Of a stretch of 35,926 nt of DNA, positions 7,653-16,693 are shown in pieces. This DNA is from Holophagaceae bacterium. GTDB lineage: Bacteria > Acidobacteriota > Holophagae > Holophagales > Holophagaceae. Position 1 is the stretch's first letter. The number at the start of each line of letters is the position of its first letter. Below the pieces are notes generated by a model that did not search any database, had not been told where the DNA came from, and was given only the letters and a program-made list of their open reading frames with translations. Made by a program: the position numbers and the translations under genes. Where the stretch lies: the NCBI GenBank assembly GCA_009783055.1, contig WRHW01000019.1, positions 1 to 35,926 on the forward strand, written 5' to 3'.

Positions 7653-10022
7653 ATGAAAATAACATGGATGCTGTTATCTTTTATCACTTCTGTTTTGCTT
7701 GCCATGCCTATGCTGGCACAAACCGATATGGAGCACAGCCTGACGAGACACAAAGGCAACAAAATTGTTCTTCTTGGCGATTGGAAGTCTGATGATGTTG
7801 CCAGATGGAGGAAATTAATCGATTCTGATGGTATTTATGAGCACGGCTTCACCTTATTGGATCACGCAACCCTCACAAATGCTACTGGATTTTATAACTC
7901 ACTAAATCGGGTGACAAACATAGAAGCCTTCGAGCAATGGTTTAAGCAACAATACAGCCTTTCTAGCACTGATAAGTGGGTAGCTCTGAATCTTGAGCAC
8001 AATTTGATTGTGGCTGGTACTAAAGTGCCCGATGCCAAGGAACTTGACCAAATGCTGGATCAGAGAGGTATTAAAAGCCCTTTGAGGCAGTTGAGAGATT
8101 TTTTGCTGGAAAATCCAGACCATCAGGACGCAAAAACTGATTTGTTGAGAGAGGTCCGCCGTCGTGCCATCCATGTAATGCCTGTAGATATTTCAGAAGA
8201 CCTTGACGATGAAACCGACTTGCGTACTTGGGCTATTCTGGCGGCAGAAACAGATAAGATATTCAGAGGCTCTTGGCTGGGCATAGACCCTGTGTTCTTT
8301 CTGCCCCAAAAAGATCAGCCGGAGCAGTATAGCAAATTGATGAAAGCAGTTTTCCAAAGGCATATTGTCCAGATTGAATCGGCTATCAGACGCGACCCTT
8401 TGGACAATGCTACATGGGATCTTTGGGCATGGATGGCCAGGAGCCTACCGGACTATAACGGGCACGCTTTTATTGATTCCATAGAGTGCTTTGATTTCGT
8501 AGCCAGAAACCTATATCCGGCTCCAGTAAATGTAAGCGCATGGATTCTCGCCGATGCAGTAGCCAAAAAAAACTGGGACACGGCCATTAGATACGGAAAG
8601 TCAGCCACACGGTTTTCTATTGACAGATCTGCCACAGAAATTCAGTATAGCTGGGCACCTCCTGGGGTTGCCAGAATGATTGCTGTTAATAGTGGCACAA
8701 ACATCGAAGGCTATCCGCTTAAGTCTAACCTGTTGTATGTTGAAGCATTATTGAGGACAAGTAATATTGAAGTTGCGAATCGCTTCTTTGATGAAAAGGT
8801 AGCTCATGTTCGCAATAGCAGAGAAGGGAGTCCATCTGCATTCGCCGAAGTGGCTAGGATGGCCGGAATGGAGGAGTTGGCTAAACAGTGGGAACAGGGG
8901 CAGAGGATGGGCAAAGAGCCTTTTGTAATCCCAGAAATGGGCCTTGGTAAGCATTTTTTATATTTGCATGTTGATAAAAACAGCGATTTTAGACAAAAAT
9001 TCAATGTAATCACGAATCGATTATGGCCATTGCTGTTCCCTACGGGTACAGCGGGGCGCAAAGATATAAATACATTGGGGTGGAAAGCAGAAGACCCTGA
9101 GAAATGGGGCATTTTTAGTCCAGATGGACGATTGTTAGAGGAAGGCACTGTGGTGCCAGACAAAGAAACTCTCGAAACTATTTACAAGCGTAACGGCATT
9201 GAAAACCCCATCGAGTATTTCAGAGCATACCTAGCCGAACACGGCAATGTGCCAGGAATTGAGTTGTGGACGGCGTTTAACCTTATTAATCACAATGTCA
9301 GAGCGTCAAATTTCGATGAAAACCCAGAGCCATCCTTAGAGGATGCTACTTGGGGCGAAACTGCAAAATATTTACGCAATGCCCTCAACAGTCCTGAAGT
9401 GCTATTTAACTTGCCAAGTGTTGGGACGGTATCAGAAGGTGCAAAAAGCGAGTTGTTGAAGTCTTTGTCTAAGCAATATCTAACAGCCATAGAATCATTG
9501 CTGGAAAAAAGGCCAACTTTAGAAAGATTGTGGATGCACTGGCTATTCTGGAGGAAACTCGAAGGCGAAGAACGATCTGTTTTGACATTGTTGGAGCGCA
9601 TCAAATGTAGTCCTCTATATAAAAAATTTTCAGTAATTCCTAGTAGAGTAATGGATACATACTATGCAGAATGCAGAAAAAATGAGGACTGGACGAAATT
9701 GATAGAATTGTTAAAGAATTCCTGGGATAGAGAATTGGTTATGAAAAATGTTCCAGAAAGCAACGACAACAAACAAGAGCTTCCAGAATTTATGAAAAAG
9801 TTCAATGAGACCAGGAGTGCTGGTTTTGGCAATGGCGTTGGCATCCCCCTGATAGAAGCCTATTTGCATGCCAACAGGGCAAATGAGGCAGATAATATTT
9901 TCAACGAATGGCTAAAACACGGCAAGTTCGCTAACATATCGACTATTGTAGAACTTGCAAAGTCCCTCGGCTATGAAAGACTGGCAAAGGATTGGGAGAC
10001 AAAAGCAAGAGACGAAAAATAG
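7653..10022 (+). CDS. Secreted two-module repeat protein, paralogue B (unknown function)
   Basis: A 789-residue protein with a strong ribosome binding site (AAGGAGG) just before its ATG and a clear Sec signal (MKITWMLLSFITSVLLAMPMLA, cleavage near LAQ). It has no named family that I recognise. Two modules are visible. Module 1 begins with KIVLLGDW (37-44), then W109-VALN, LIVAG and VPDAKEL, followed by the helical segment LRDFLLENP and an end in LAKQWEQG. Module 2 repeats this order: WGIFSPDG from Trp485, VVPDKETL, FRAYLAEHGN, then ANEADNIFNEWL and LAKDWE near the C-terminus. The strand-helix order looks thioredoxin-like but there is no CxxC. It is a distant relative of the proteins at 16-2436 and 13326-15776. 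It lies between rho and the glycyl radical activase (26-bp gap), so it may be co-transcribed with the hydroxyproline genes. Confidence 0.88.
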   Translation: MKITWMLLSFITSVLLAMPMLAQTDMEHSLTRHKGNKIVLLGDWKSDDVARWRKLIDSDGIYEHGFTLLDHATLTNATGFYNSLNRVTNIEAFEQWFKQQYSLSSTDKWVALNLEHNLIVAGTKVPDAKELDQMLDQRGIKSPLRQLRDFLLENPDHQDAKTDLLREVRRRAIHVMPVDISEDLDDETDLRTWAILAAETDKIFRGSWLGIDPVFFLPQKDQPEQYSKLMKAVFQRHIVQIESAIRRDPLDNATWDLWAWMARSLPDYNGHAFIDSIECFDFVARNLYPAPVNVSAWILADAVAKKNWDTAIRYGKSATRFSIDRSATEIQYSWAPPGVARMIAVNSGTNIEGYPLKSNLLYVEALLRTSNIEVANRFFDEKVAHVRNSREGSPSAFAEVARMAGMEELAKQWEQGQRMGKEPFVIPEMGLGKHFLYLHVDKNSDFRQKFNVITNRLWPLLFPTGTAGRKDINTLGWKAEDPEKWGIFSPDGRLLEEGTVVPDKETLETIYKRNGIENPIEYFRAYLAEHGNVPGIELWTAFNLINHNVRASNFDENPEPSLEDATWGETAKYLRNALNSPEVLFNLPSVGTVSEGAKSELLKSLSKQYLTAIESLLEKRPTLERLWMHWLFWRKLEGEERSVLTLLERIKCSPLYKKFSVIPSRVMDTYYAECRKNEDWTKLIELLKNSWDRELVMKNVPESNDNKQELPEFMKKFNETRSAGFGNGVGIPLIEAYLHANRANEADNIFNEWLKHGKFANISTIVELAKSLGYERLAKDWETKARDEK

Positions 10023-10048
10023 AAAGCTGAAATAACAAGGCTTAAACT

Positions 10049-10942
10049 ATGGCTAGTGGCACTATTTTTAATATCCAGCGGTACTCTACCCATGATGGGC
10101 CAGGCATTAGAACCACTGTTTTTTTTAAGGGTTGCCCACTAAATTGTCTGTGGTGTCATAACCCAGAGGGTATCTCACCCAGACCAGAACTGAACATTAT
10201 TCTGGATCGATGTATAGGATGTAGCGTTTGCAAATCTACTTGCCCCAACGGTGGGCCATATATGCCGAGTAACACCAAATGCCACTCCTGTGGCAACTGT
10301 ACTAAAAATTGCCCTGCAGGGGCAAGGACAATATCAGGCCAAACAATGACTGCAAGAGAAGTAATGGCCAACCTAGTGCGCGACCGGATTTTCTTTGAAC
10401 AATCAGGCGGCGGTGTTTCCTTCTCAGGTGGCGAACCAACTGCCCAGTCTGAATTTTTGGATGAGTTGCTAACAGAATGTCGCAAAGAAGAAATAAATAC
10501 TGCTATAGATACTTGTGGAAGCGTCGAAACAAAAACATTAATCGAATTAGCAAAAAAAGCTGACCTAGTACTGTACGACCTAAAGGGATATGATGATGAA
10601 CGCCACAAGTTTAATACCGGAGTTGCCGCCACTCCAATTTTGGAGAACCTTGATACATTGGCAAGAATGCACAAATGTATATGGATAAGACTTCCAGTTG
10701 TTCAGGGGTATACAGACGACCCAAACGAAATGGAACTATTGGCAAAAAGATATTGTTCACACAATTCTATGAGGCGTGTAGAAATTTTGCCTTACCATGC
10801 CCTTGGTGACAGTAAACTAAAGAGAATGGGGAAATGTGATGTTCAATCAAATCTAAATGCCCCAAGTTCCACAATATTAGATATGCTTTCAGAAATATGG
10901 AAACGTAATGGGTTTGATACCCACATCGGAGCAAAGAGATGA
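10049..10942 (+). CDS. Glycyl radical enzyme activase (radical SAM), partner of hypD
   Basis: This iron-sulfur enzyme uses S-adenosylmethionine to abstract a hydrogen from the conserved glycine of the downstream glycyl radical enzyme, switching it on under anaerobic conditions. The 297 residues carry the radical SAM motif CPLNCLWC with Cys29, Cys33 and Cys36. An inserted ferredoxin-like domain follows with two 4Fe-4S motifs: Cys55/58/61/65 and Cys78/81/84/88. This insert is typical of activases other than that of pyruvate formate-lyase. GGGVSFSGGEP binds SAM. Its stop codon overlaps the hypD start in an ATGA arrangement, which indicates translational coupling and a dedicated partner. The class is certain; the specificity for HypD rests on the overlap. 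Confidence 0.94.
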   Translation: MASGTIFNIQRYSTHDGPGIRTTVFFKGCPLNCLWCHNPEGISPRPELNIILDRCIGCSVCKSTCPNGGPYMPSNTKCHSCGNCTKNCPAGARTISGQTMTAREVMANLVRDRIFFEQSGGGVSFSGGEPTAQSEFLDELLTECRKEEINTAIDTCGSVETKTLIELAKKADLVLYDLKGYDDERHKFNTGVAATPILENLDTLARMHKCIWIRLPVVQGYTDDPNEMELLAKRYCSHNSMRRVEILPYHALGDSKLKRMGKCDVQSNLNAPSSTILDMLSEIWKRNGFDTHIGAKR

Positions 10943-13299
10943 ATGACAGAGTTTCAGCTTTAAGAAATGAAAGCCTCAAGGCAGAGCCATCTATTTCTGC
11001 CGAGCGCGCTAATTTGATTACAGACTTCTATCGCGCTGAAGAGGGCAAGCACAGCATTCCAGTCCTCCGTGGTATGGCCTTTCGTCACCTCTGCGAAAAC
11101 AAGGCAATATACATTGGACACAACGAACTAATTGTAGGTGAGCGATGCCCTGTCCCCAAGGCAGTCCCAACATATCCAGAAATCACATGCCATAGCGTAG
11201 AAGACCTAGAAATACTTAATTCCAGACCATTGACATGGTACCGTGTAGATAAGGCAACAATAGACCTCTACAGAGAAAAAATAATCCCCTTCTGGCGTGG
11301 GCGCACAATGCGAGATCGTATGTTTGCTCTGTTGTCAGAAGAATGGAAGCTTGCTTATACTGCGGGAGTTTATACAGAATTTATGGAACAGCGCGCACCC
11401 GGCCACACCGTGCTAGACGACAAGATTTATCGCAAGGGAATGATTGATTTCAAAAGGGATATTGCCACTGCGATGTCAAAATTAGATTTCGTAAACGACC
11501 TCCAAGCATCATACAAGAGAGAAAACCTGCGTAGCTTCGATATTGCTTGTGATGCGGCAATTCATTTTGCAGAACGCCACGCTGAACTTGCTGAATCAAT
11601 GGCTGTCGATGAAAAAGACCCCAAGAGGCGTTCAGAGCTTGAGCGTATAGCAATGGTTTGTCGCCGAGTTCCAGCACATGCTCCAAGGGATTTTTATGAA
11701 GCATTGCAATCATATTGGTTCTGCCATTTAGGTGTGATAACAGAATTAAATGGATGGGATGCCTATTGTCCAGGTCATCTAGATCAACACCTGTGGCCAT
11801 TTTATAAGCAAGGCATTGAGGAAGGGATACTGACAAGGGAATCGGCAAAAGAGCTATTGGAGTGTTTCTTTGTCAAGTTTAACAACCACCCTGCCCCACC
11901 CAAAGTTGGAGTCACAGCCGCTGAATCTGGCACGTACACAGACTTTGCAAATATCAACCTCGCAGGACTACTTTCTGATGGGAGCGATGGGAGTAATGAA
12001 GTAACTTTGTTACTACTGGAAGTAATAGACGAATTACACCTTCTTCAGCCCAGCAATAACATACAAGTCAGCAGAAAAACACCTGACAAAGTATTAAAGG
12101 CCGCCCTAAGAGTTATACGTAAGGGCTATGGCTTCCCCTCCGTTTTCAATGCCGATAGCGTAGTAGAAGAGCAGTTACGCCAGGGCAAAACAATCGAAGA
12201 TGCCCGTGCCGGAGGCTGTTCTGGCTGTGTTGAAGTGGGTGCCTTTGGTAAAGAGGCATACATCCTCACAGGCTACTTCAATCTTCCAAAGGTCCTGGAG
12301 CTTGCACTGCACAATGGATTCGACATCCGTACCAATAGACAACTGGGGCCAAAAACTGGTGATGTAAGTGTTTTCAAATCTATAGAGGATGTGCTGGTGG
12401 CATTTCAACAACAGCTCCACTACTTAATAGATATAAAAATTCAGGGAAACCAAATTATCGAACGCCTCTTTGCAGAATCAATGCCTGCTTCTTTCCTATC
12501 TGTCCTAACCGACGATTGTATAAAGAAAGGCATGGACTACAATGCAGGCGGAGCGCGCTACAACAACAGCTTTATACAGGCAGTGGGCATTGGTTCAATC
12601 ACTGATGCGCTTTCAGGGCTAGAACAAATTTCATTTCAGGAAAAATCAATTTCAATAGCCAACTTTGTAGCCATCTTGGATCAAAATTTTGAAGGTAACG
12701 AAGCCCTCCGCCAAAAATTGATCAACCGTATACCCAAGTACGGCAATGACGATGACAGAGCAGATAGCCTCATGGTGCGCGTTTTCGACATGGCATTCAA
12801 TTATATTGATGGCCGACCCAATACTAAGGGGGGGCAGTATAGATTGGAAATGTTACCTACTACATGCCATGTATATTTTGGTAGCGTTTGTGGTGCATCG
12901 TCTGATGGAAGGCTTGCCGGCCATCCACTTTCAGAGGGTATAAGCCCTGTACAAGGGGCGGATAGGAATGGACCAACGGCAGTCATTAAATCTGCGGGGA
13001 AAATGGATCACGTTAAAACAGGTGGAACCCTGCTAAACATGAAGTTTACTCCTGCACTCCTAGAAGGCGAAGAAGGGATCGAACATCTGGCAAACTTGGT
13101 GCGCTCGTATTTCAAAATGGACGGCCATCATGTCCAATTTAATGTAGTAAATGCAGAAACATTGCGAAAGGCGCAACAAAACCCAGAAGCTTACCGCGAC
13201 CTTATAGTTAGGGTGGCTGGCTATAGCGACTATTTTTGCGACCTAAGCATCGCCTTGCAGGAAGAAATCATCGAGCGCACAGAACATGCAGGATTTTAA
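10939..13299 (+). CDS. hypD: trans-4-hydroxy-L-proline dehydratase (glycyl radical enzyme)
   Basis: The family dehydrates trans-4-hydroxy-L-proline to 1-pyrroline-5-carboxylate, which is then reduced to proline for use as an electron acceptor or carbon source. The 786-residue length matches HypD (about 789). Visible residues fit the HypD active site with a constant offset of four from the Clostridioides enzyme as I recall it: thiyl Cys430 and Glu432 in SGCVEVG, His156 in APGHTV, Asp274 in NGWDAY, Tyr446 in LTGYFN, and the radical-bearing Gly761 in RVAGYSD. The stretches PTYPEITCHSVEDLE and PKYGNDDDRAD also match HypD rather than pyruvate formate-lyase or choline lyase. No pyrroline-5-carboxylate reductase gene lies in the window. 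Its last seven codons are duplicated 2.5 kb downstream. HypD over other glycyl radical lyases is a confident reading from remembered sequence, not from a search. Confidence 0.9.
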   Translation: MNDRVSALRNESLKAEPSISAERANLITDFYRAEEGKHSIPVLRGMAFRHLCENKAIYIGHNELIVGERCPVPKAVPTYPEITCHSVEDLEILNSRPLTWYRVDKATIDLYREKIIPFWRGRTMRDRMFALLSEEWKLAYTAGVYTEFMEQRAPGHTVLDDKIYRKGMIDFKRDIATAMSKLDFVNDLQASYKRENLRSFDIACDAAIHFAERHAELAESMAVDEKDPKRRSELERIAMVCRRVPAHAPRDFYEALQSYWFCHLGVITELNGWDAYCPGHLDQHLWPFYKQGIEEGILTRESAKELLECFFVKFNNHPAPPKVGVTAAESGTYTDFANINLAGLLSDGSDGSNEVTLLLLEVIDELHLLQPSNNIQVSRKTPDKVLKAALRVIRKGYGFPSVFNADSVVEEQLRQGKTIEDARAGGCSGCVEVGAFGKEAYILTGYFNLPKVLELALHNGFDIRTNRQLGPKTGDVSVFKSIEDVLVAFQQQLHYLIDIKIQGNQIIERLFAESMPASFLSVLTDDCIKKGMDYNAGGARYNNSFIQAVGIGSITDALSGLEQISFQEKSISIANFVAILDQNFEGNEALRQKLINRIPKYGNDDDRADSLMVRVFDMAFNYIDGRPNTKGGQYRLEMLPTTCHVYFGSVCGASSDGRLAGHPLSEGISPVQGADRNGPTAVIKSAGKMDHVKTGGTLLNMKFTPALLEGEEGIEHLANLVRSYFKMDGHHVQFNVVNAETLRKAQQNPEAYRDLIVRVAGYSDYFCDLSIALQEEIIERTEHAGF

Positions 13300-13312
13300 T
13301 GCAAATATGTAT
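13276..13312 (+). repeat. Direct repeat copy 1 (hypD 3' end)
   Basis: A 37-bp segment covering the last seven codons of hypD, its TAA stop and 13 following bases. It matches 15799-15835 at 34 of 37 positions, with the first 21 bases (CGCACAGAACATGCAGGATT plus T) identical. Together the copies bracket the gene for secreted paralogue C. Confidence 0.9.
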
Positions 13313-13325
13313 TTTGGGAGTTGAT

Positions 13326-15776
13326 ATGAATTTACGGTCTTCAATATCACTTGCAATTTTGATGTTTTCTGCCATTACAACAGCTACTTTGCCCCTCTTC
13401 CCTCAAGGTCAAGAACGACAAGAGCAAGAACTAATTGTCTCGCAAAAACTGTTGGATGGGCATATTGAGCTCGCAAAATTTAATGGCGCATTGTTTTTCT
13501 ACGATGAAGAGGATGGCAGAATCGCAAAAGCAATCGAGTCAGCCGCAAGTCAAAACCCCCAAATATACGACCGCCTCCACTATCCAGTCGGTCCCAGTGG
13601 GACTCCCAAACACATTTTTGGTTCATCGCCGACAAACCCTGGTCATATGCCAGCTTCTGCCATAAAACATGGTTGGGAGTTTGAACCCCGGTGGTGGGTG
13701 GTAAATAAGAATGGTCATACAGCATCTTCAAGTACAACGACCCCAACTGAAGCTGAAATACTGAGGCAGTTGGATGACGCTGGCGTACAAGAATTCAGCC
13801 AAATACTAAAAAATTACATAACGAAAAATCCTTTTCGGATAGACGTTCCTCGGTATTTAATGTGGCACCAATATAATATTGCCAGGATAAGGTTGAAAAA
13901 ACACCTGATTGACAATGGTTGGGACAAGGTACCGTACCCCCCACCTGAATTGCAAAAACCACTTACAGATAGCGAAGACGATGAAGTATGGGGCGATTTT
14001 GCGGAAGCCTTTAGGCAGGTAATAAAATCGGGAACCTTGACAACTCTGTATTTGAGCAGTTATGATTCACTCAGACAAACTCCAAGTTATTTAACTGCGG
14101 GAACTTTAATGGCGTTTTCGCCTAGAGTGAAGGCTTTGGCAACTCAAATACTTCCCAGGATGACGGAGCTTGTCAGAGAATTACCCCAAAGCCAATCTGT
14201 ATGGTCTGACTGGTTAATATTGGAGAGAGCTTCGGGCGGTTCTGGTTCAGCGTTGGCACCCCTCGTTGCTTCAATCCAATACCCACCTTGGGTTAATACT
14301 GACAATCCCCCCGAAAGGGTGATGCAGAGATTGTTGGAAGACGGTGACAATATTTTTATTGCTGAGCAATATTTCAAAAAAATGTTCGAATCTGAGATAA
14401 GTAGCCCCATTTATTCACACGGCGCAGGATATGGGGAATGGGCGCGAAAAGCCAACACATGGAGGCAGGCCAACACTCTGCTCGATGTGTATTTAAGGCA
14501 AAATATTGATAGCGAAGCAGACAGTGCACTCATAACATTTATCAACTGGGCAGAGGGGAATTGTAAAGAAGAACTTGAGAAAGCCATTCAGTTAGCAAAA
14601 AACAACAATAGACAAAGATTAGCTGAACAATGGAGCCGCATTGACCTTGAAGAAGTTAAAAGAAACACTGTCCGAGACGCAGAACCCAAATCTAACACAA
14701 ATAACATTTCCTGGATTGTTATTAATAGCGATGATGGTAACGATATTTCTGATGCTTTCAACAGGGAAATCAACTCATACCGTTTGGATTCACTGTTAAT
14801 CCCTGTAAAAGTTGAAAAACCAGAAAACGCCCCACACTTTACCAATCTTAAGCCGGGATGGGGCTTGTATGACGGCAACAGGATATTGAATTACACCGTA
14901 GAACAACCCTCTTATGACTTAATTTCGGCTATGGCAAAGCGTATCGGCATTGTGTCCAAAATTGAAGAAATGGAAAACTTTAGGAAAGTAAACGACAGGA
15001 GTGCCAATCTTGAGATGGAGCTACTTATTGAATACCTGCGACTCGCCAATAGGAGAATGAACAGATTCAACCAAGCCCACACAGATACTGATACAGACAA
15101 ACCAATGTTATCAGAAGAAGACGATAAGATTATCTGGAAGCCTATTGCAGAAATAATTGAAAGTTTGTTTAGCAATAACAGATATAAGCCACTTCGGACC
15201 CAACATGATCGTTTCCCCTCTATCCCCGATTCTGCAATTCAGTCGCCGCTTATGAGAAATATGGCTGACAGGATGATACACCCACTTCGAGAATGGATTA
15301 GGCAGGAACCTTCCTATGACCATCATTTTCATTTTTTCCATAGCCTAAATAAACTTGCAAAAAACAAGTATCGGATGCTGGATATTTTTTCTGATTTAAC
15401 CCCTACTCCCAGGTCAAAACTGATCTTATATCATTCAGTAACCATAGGGATTCTTAACAGGGATGCACAAGAACTTGGGGAATGGGATATTATTATAGAT
15501 CTTGGGATCCCGCATTGGGAATATTGGTTATCTAGGTGGCCTCCGACTCCTAGCGGCGAAGTGCGAAGACCTCAGGGTGCTACCATTCAAATATTAAAAG
15601 ATTTATTGGGTCCTTTGATTGACGCACTCTTAGCAAGAAATGAAATAGGTGAGGCAGACAGGATATTCACAGAATTTATGGAAAAAGCACCATCTGCCGA
15701 CATACAGAAAGAACTTGTGGAAATAGCCATAAAGAGGAATAAGCCTGAACTTGCCAGAAGATGGGGGGCCATTTGA
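13326..15776 (+). CDS. Secreted two-module repeat protein, paralogue C (unknown function)
   Basis: I start this 816-residue protein at the ATG at 13326 because GGGAG sits just upstream and the peptide that follows is a Sec signal (MNLRSSISLAILMFSAITTA); an in-frame ATG at 13299 is less well placed. It shares long blocks with paralogue A: SQKLLDG (39-45), HMPASA (107-112), EPRWW (120-124), WGDFA, KPGWGLYDG from Lys509, SEEDDKIIW and RNKPELARRW at the end. Like A it has two copies of a module of thioredoxin-like segment plus TPR-like helices, with no CxxC; a single Cys in a GNCK motif is shared with A. It follows hypD by 26 bp, so it could be read from the same transcript. Both sides are marked by the 37-bp direct repeat, which suggests the gene arrived as a unit. 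Function unknown. Confidence 0.88.
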   Translation: MNLRSSISLAILMFSAITTATLPLFPQGQERQEQELIVSQKLLDGHIELAKFNGALFFYDEEDGRIAKAIESAASQNPQIYDRLHYPVGPSGTPKHIFGSSPTNPGHMPASAIKHGWEFEPRWWVVNKNGHTASSSTTTPTEAEILRQLDDAGVQEFSQILKNYITKNPFRIDVPRYLMWHQYNIARIRLKKHLIDNGWDKVPYPPPELQKPLTDSEDDEVWGDFAEAFRQVIKSGTLTTLYLSSYDSLRQTPSYLTAGTLMAFSPRVKALATQILPRMTELVRELPQSQSVWSDWLILERASGGSGSALAPLVASIQYPPWVNTDNPPERVMQRLLEDGDNIFIAEQYFKKMFESEISSPIYSHGAGYGEWARKANTWRQANTLLDVYLRQNIDSEADSALITFINWAEGNCKEELEKAIQLAKNNNRQRLAEQWSRIDLEEVKRNTVRDAEPKSNTNNISWIVINSDDGNDISDAFNREINSYRLDSLLIPVKVEKPENAPHFTNLKPGWGLYDGNRILNYTVEQPSYDLISAMAKRIGIVSKIEEMENFRKVNDRSANLEMELLIEYLRLANRRMNRFNQAHTDTDTDKPMLSEEDDKIIWKPIAEIIESLFSNNRYKPLRTQHDRFPSIPDSAIQSPLMRNMADRMIHPLREWIRQEPSYDHHFHFFHSLNKLAKNKYRMLDIFSDLTPTPRSKLILYHSVTIGILNRDAQELGEWDIIIDLGIPHWEYWLSRWPPTPSGEVRRPQGATIQILKDLLGPLIDALLARNEIGEADRIFTEFMEKAPSADIQKELVEIAIKRNKPELARRWGAI

Positions 15777-15798
15777 TCTACCAAAACGACCATGTCAA

Positions 15799-15835
15799 CG
15801 CACAGAACATGCAGGATTTAAATGCAAACCTGTAT
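15799..15835 (+). repeat. Direct repeat copy 2 (non-coding remnant of hypD 3' end)
   Basis: A second copy of the hypD tail 23 bp after the stop of paralogue C. Mismatches to copy 1 are at 15820 (which destroys the TAA stop) and 15829-15830. It is not in a long reading frame. An inverted pair ATGCAAA (15822-15828) and TTTGCAT (15846-15852) overlaps it, but no T-run follows. Confidence 0.9.
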
Positions 15836-15872
15836 AGCCGCCATATTTGCATGTGCATCGATCGAATGCAAC

Positions 15873-16379
15873 TCAGTGAGACGAAAATTTCTGAATTGCC
15901 AATTCGGCCGCTCGCTTAAAACTAAAAGGGGCGTGTATTTGTGCAAAGTTTTGGTGGGTGGATATTCCATGTATTGCAATCGTACCATAGTTAAATAATT
16001 GCCCAAAAATCCCTTGATTGACTGATATTGCTACTTGGCTCCTATGGAAAACCTCCAAGGATTTCAATCGAATAATGCCTGTTTTCATAATTATCCGCTT
16101 GTTGGTGACTGCATATTCGCTGTTGATTCTTGTTAGATGACATGGCCCCCAGAAAAATATCATCAATAGTAGTAATTCAGTTATACCAACATCACCGACA
16201 TTCGGTCCCTGCATTCCAAATTTGTGCGCCAGCATGACAGGCATGAATAGGGCAATAATAACAAGCATTGTGATAGGCACAAAAATTATCCAGTGTCGCT
16301 TCGTCTGGTGCAGGAGGACTTCGTCTTCCCACAACACTTTTTGGATATATCTGCTTGGCTTTACAAGGTGTCCCGACAT
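15873..16379 (-). CDS. Bacterial PH-domain membrane protein (YdbS/DUF304 type)
   Basis: A 168-residue protein starting at the ATG at 16379, chosen because GGAGGT precedes it by three bases; an ATG 45 bp upstream lacks such a site. Two hydrophobic segments lie near the N-terminus (IIFVPITMLVIIALFMPVML and ITELLLLMIFFWG). The C-terminal half matches the bacterial pleckstrin-homology pattern: YAVTNKRIIMKTG, then a strand-rich stretch with VAISVNQG and FNYGTIAIHG. Such proteins are usually membrane-bound with a cytoplasmic PH-like domain; no reaction is known for most. It converges with paralogue C and lies downstream of truB on the same strand, but with a 314-bp gap that carries its own likely promoter. 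Family call is good; role unknown. Confidence 0.8.
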   Translation of the reverse strand: MSGHLVKPSRYIQKVLWEDEVLLHQTKRHWIIFVPITMLVIIALFMPVMLAHKFGMQGPNVGDVGITELLLLMIFFWGPCHLTRINSEYAVTNKRIIMKTGIIRLKSLEVFHRSQVAISVNQGIFGQLFNYGTIAIHGISTHQNFAQIHAPFSFKRAAELAIQKFSSH

Positions 16380-16693
16380 TTTACCTCCAATGACATTAGC
16401 CTGTCTTTGACGATTCGCATTCAAATCCGTGAATTTTGAGGCACTTGAAATTGGTCAGCCTCATACCAAGTCATTCAACAGGCTGAACCCAAAAAACGCC
16501 AAGGTTTTTAAAGCACGAGTAAAGCCCGCAATCTCTCGGAATCCTTCGGATACGCGAGATCAATTATCATTCTATCATGTTTTTCATCTGGGAGCTTCAA
16601 TAAGAGCGGTGCACTTTGATTCCGATGGCCAAATAATCACACTCCAATTGAAAATCTTGGTAGCCGCTTTGGCATTGTTTAGAAAACGAATTG
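16380..16693 (-). promoter_or_regulatory. Structured leader between truB and the PH-domain gene
   Basis: This 314-bp gap holds no gene that I can support. On the minus strand TGATAGAAT (16577 to 16569) fits an extended -10 promoter. Right after the expected start lies an imperfect palindrome at 16531-16560 (ATCTC...GAGAT outer arms, ATCC/GGAT inner arms, TTC loop). A second inverted pair is GGTCAGCCT (16453-16461) with AGGCTGAACC (16480-16489), nine pairs with one bulge. The leader would run about 183 nt to the ATG at 16379. I do not recognise a known riboswitch class. Confidence 0.4.

Noticed and set aside
13276-15835. Insertion sequence or transposon bounded by the 37-bp repeat
   Set aside because: The enclosed gene is an exported repeat protein, no transposase or terminal inverted repeats are visible, and 37 bp is too long for an ordinary target duplication.
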